Below, one piece after another: positions 61,927-64,000 of a stretch of 64,000 nt of DNA. The translations under genes were made by a program, and so were the position numbers. Below the pieces are notes generated by a model, which saw nothing but the letters and a program-made list of their open reading frames with translations, ran no database searches and was not told where the DNA came from. How positions within the stretch are numbered: the stretch's first letter is position 1; every line of letters starts with the position of its first letter. The stretch lies in NCBI GenBank assembly GCA_037039685.1, contig JAWNGF010000013.1:765001-829000 (forward strand), written 5' to 3'. This stretch comes from Ceratobasidium sp. AG-K (Eukaryota; Basidiomycota; Agaricomycetes; Cantharellales; Ceratobasidiaceae).

Positions 61927-62829
61927 TGTTATGGAACTGAGTATCCTTGGTCTAAACTCACTCCAAGGATATGTACAAGATATGTCTCGTTTTGACCTAG
62001 TTTCGACTTGAGTATATACGAGAATGCGAATCGATACTTCTGATGTTTCTCTATCAGTCGTGACCTTCAGCAACTTGACGTTGGAATTCATTAGTAGTTT
62101 CCGTGTTCTGGAAAGCTCTTGCAGAACGGCCACATGCATAGCCACACTATGTATGGAGTTTGTACCTTTAATATGTACTTTGAGCAGCACTGCATGATCT
62201 AACTATAGCCACAGAGCTATTCTTAGGCTACTCCACACTACCTAGTGGTCTGGAAATTCTAGTTAGAATATGTGCACTTGAGTATTCATACCTGTGCACT
62301 CTAAGGTATATAAACTGGCCTCTGAGAGCCTCCAGAGATCACCTCTCAATTTACTTTCAATACATCTTTACCAAGTTTATCACTTGTGTGACAGCTTTAC
62401 AGCTTATTCTAAGACCTAAAGCAGTTCTCCCAATAACACTCCTTAATTGTTGAGTTTAACTCCAATTAAGTTGCAGTTGAGGTTGAGATAACTTTAAGAG
62501 TTCTACAGTAAGCACTAAGCACTGCACTACAGATACTTGTGTTAGAGAAGTATATTAAGTATTAACTTGATTCTAGCAATCAGGGGGTATATCTTAAATA
62601 CAACTCATAGGGAACCTTGCCTTGTAGCATTGCTCAAACAGTTGTAGCTTAAGTGTACCTCTACAGTTAAGAAAGATATATTGTCTTTAGTAACAAATAC
62701 TGTTAGTAACAGCATATTAGTGCCCTCTGAGGATCTAGTAAAGTTTACTTTACCCTCTGGCTCCATAAAGTTGTGATACAGACAAAGTATATTCTATACT
62801 TTAGGATATATTTACACTGAACCATAACA
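61927..62829. mobile_element. Probable solo LTR of a retrotransposon (about 903 bp)
   Basis: It interrupts the TPR repeats. The ends are TGTTATGG (61927) and CCATAACA (62822-62829), the 5'-TG..CA-3' inverted ends typical of LTRs. Inside is a TATATAAA box at 62307-62314, followed by a TC-rich leader-like stretch as in Ty3/copia-type LTRs. No internal gag-pol sequence is present, consistent with LTR-LTR recombination. About 70 bp of the host TPR unit is missing at the junction and no target duplication is seen, which lowers confidence. Confidence 0.55.
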
Positions 62830-64000
62830 TGAACAATGCAATTAAGTATGGAGCAGAAGCCATGTCACTCACTTCTGATGGACATGCAGACAAGCCAGGG
62901 TGCCTCAGCAACCTTGGAAACTTCTATCTCACTTGATTTGAATGCCTAGGGGAGGTCGTAGACCTGAACAAGGCAATCAATTGTGGTTCAGAAGCTGTCT
63001 CACTTACCACTGATGGTCATACGGTCAAGCCAGGGTACCTCACCAACCTTGGAATGTTGTATTGAGCTTGGTTCAACCACCTTGGGAAGCTGGTAGACCT
63101 AGAAAAAGCCATCCAAAACAGAGCAGAGGCGTCTTACTCACTCCCAATGGTCATCCAACCAAGCTGAGTTGGCTCAACAACCTCAGGAACTCAAATCTTA
63201 CTTGGTTTGACTGCCTTGGGGAGCTGGTGGACCTCACCATGGCAATCCAGTATGGATCTGAGGCTGTCTCACTCACTCCCAATGGCCATCTGGCCAAACC
63301 AGGTTGGCTCAACAACCTTGGAATGTTTTATCAAACCCGGTTTGACTGCCTTGGGGAGTTGACAGACCTCAACAAGGCAATCCAGTACAGTGCCAAGGCT
63401 GTCTCAACCACTCCCAATGATCATTCAGATAAGCCAGGGAGACTTAACACTCCAGGGAGCTCTTATCTCACTCATTTTCAGGGACTTGGGGAAATAGTTG
63501 ATGGAACAAGGCAATTGAGTACCATGCAGAGGCTTTGTCACTTACTCCTGATGTGTGTACAGACAAGCTGAAATACCTCTGCAACCTTGGGGCCTCATAC
63601 CTTGCTTGATTCCTGCATCTGGGTGAGCTTGTAGATATCAACAAGGCAATCAAGTGTGGAACAGGGGCAGTCTCACTTGCTCCTGATGGCCATGCAGACA
63701 AGTCAGGGGCTCTCAACAACCTCAGGGTCTCATATTGAACTTGTTATGAGTGTTTTGAAGAGCTGCTAGACTTGAGCAAGGCAATCAAGTGTGGAACAGA
63801 GGCCATCTCACTTAGCCCTGATGGTCATACAGCTAAGCTAGGCAGGCTCAGCAACCTTGGCAACACATATTGAACTTGATTTAATGTCTTGGGGAGTTGA
63901 TAGATCTCAACAAAGCAATTGAGTGTGGGGCAGCAGCTGTCTCGCTTGCTCCTGATGGTCACGGAGACAGGCCAGGGGCTCTTAATAACCTGGCAATGTC

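Larger units (their letters stand above)
61107..64000 (+). pseudogene. Decayed tandem-TPR gene (CHAT/kinesin-light-chain type), runs off the window
   Basis: Tandem units of about 45 residues follow the consensus DKPGYLNNLGNSYLTRF..LGELVDLNKAI..GAEAVSLTPDGH, the TPR type found in large Agaricomycete TPR/CHAT proteins. The first unit begins near IKELADCSASLFGEFEQS (about 61130). Reading is broken by TGA stops at 61296, 62934, 63607, 63736, 63871 and 63877. Most lie where other units have Arg (CGA to TGA). There are frame shifts around 63130 and 63480, a fold-back insert at 61399-61606 and an LTR-like insert at 61927-62829. The 3' end lies beyond the window, so a CHAT or other effector domain cannot be checked. 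Non-functional as it stands. Confidence 0.8.

Noticed and set aside
1..64000. CRISPR arrays, operons, riboswitches or phage genes
   Set aside because: The window is eukaryotic (spliced genes, intron-containing tRNA, intronic snoRNA) and shows no regularly spaced direct repeats other than TPR coding units.

Overview
The window reads as a chromosomal segment of a filamentous basidiomycete (Agaricomycetes), most likely a plant-associated fungus of the Rhizoctonia/Ceratobasidium type. Genes are split by many short introns (about 45-75 nt, GT..AG with some GC..AG). One protein carries a DUF6535 membrane domain, a family I know mainly from Agaricomycetes. Three genes encode pectate lyases close to polysaccharide lyase family 3, one encodes a GH5 glucanase, and the right end is a decayed TPR repeat gene of the kind common in these genomes. 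The species is an inference. All gene models below were spliced by eye.

Layout. 1-4.2 kb: a DUF6535 membrane protein (-). 5.3-6.0 kb: a small Apq12-like nuclear-envelope protein (+). 6.7-9.0 kb: a helical-repeat protein ending in a MYND zinc finger (+). 9.6-13.1 kb: a PDK1-type kinase with a C-terminal PH-like region (+). 13.6-16.4 kb: two nearly identical pectate lyase genes as a head-to-head inverted repeat. 17.1-22.6 kb: an Rdh54/Rad54B-type DNA translocase preceded by three DUF2439 (ZGRF1-type) domains (+). 22.6-28.1 kb: a gene-poor stretch. 28.1-31.4 kb: a Ran1/Vhs1-like kinase (-). 32.3 kb: an intron-containing tRNA-Ser(GCU). 33.1-34.5 kb: a secreted M43B metalloprotease (-). 36.3-37.7 kb: RACK1/Cpc2 (-), whose long intron holds a U24 (snR24) box C/D snoRNA. 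38.1-40.4 kb: a probable Mediator subunit 1 (+). 40.6-41.6 kb: a third, frame-broken pectate lyase (-). 43.3-45.7 kb: UTP6 (+). 45.9-47.2 kb: a Pho80-type cyclin (-). 47.5-49.3 kb: a GH5 glucanase (-). 49.9 kb: a second tRNA-Ser(GCU). 50.4-52.3 kb: a low-complexity protein (-). 52.4-57.8 kb: a Sec7-PH Arf exchange factor of the EFA6/PSD type (+), its start only 94 bp from that of the preceding gene. 57.8-61.1 kb: little that can be read, including a run of 22 G. 61.1 kb to the end: a TPR pseudogene with TGA stops, a fold-back MITE-like insert and a probable solo LTR.

Functionally the window mixes housekeeping genes (ribosome biogenesis and translation: UTP6, RACK1, U24, tRNA-Ser; transcription: Med1; signalling: PDK1, Ran1-like kinase, Pho80-type cyclin; trafficking: Sec7 GEF; recombination: Rdh54) with secreted enzymes suited to plant tissue (pectate lyases, GH5, M43 protease). 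Five otherwise conserved genes each show one single-base frame break. Assembly indels are the simplest explanation, although true pseudogenisation of the third pectate lyase is possible.
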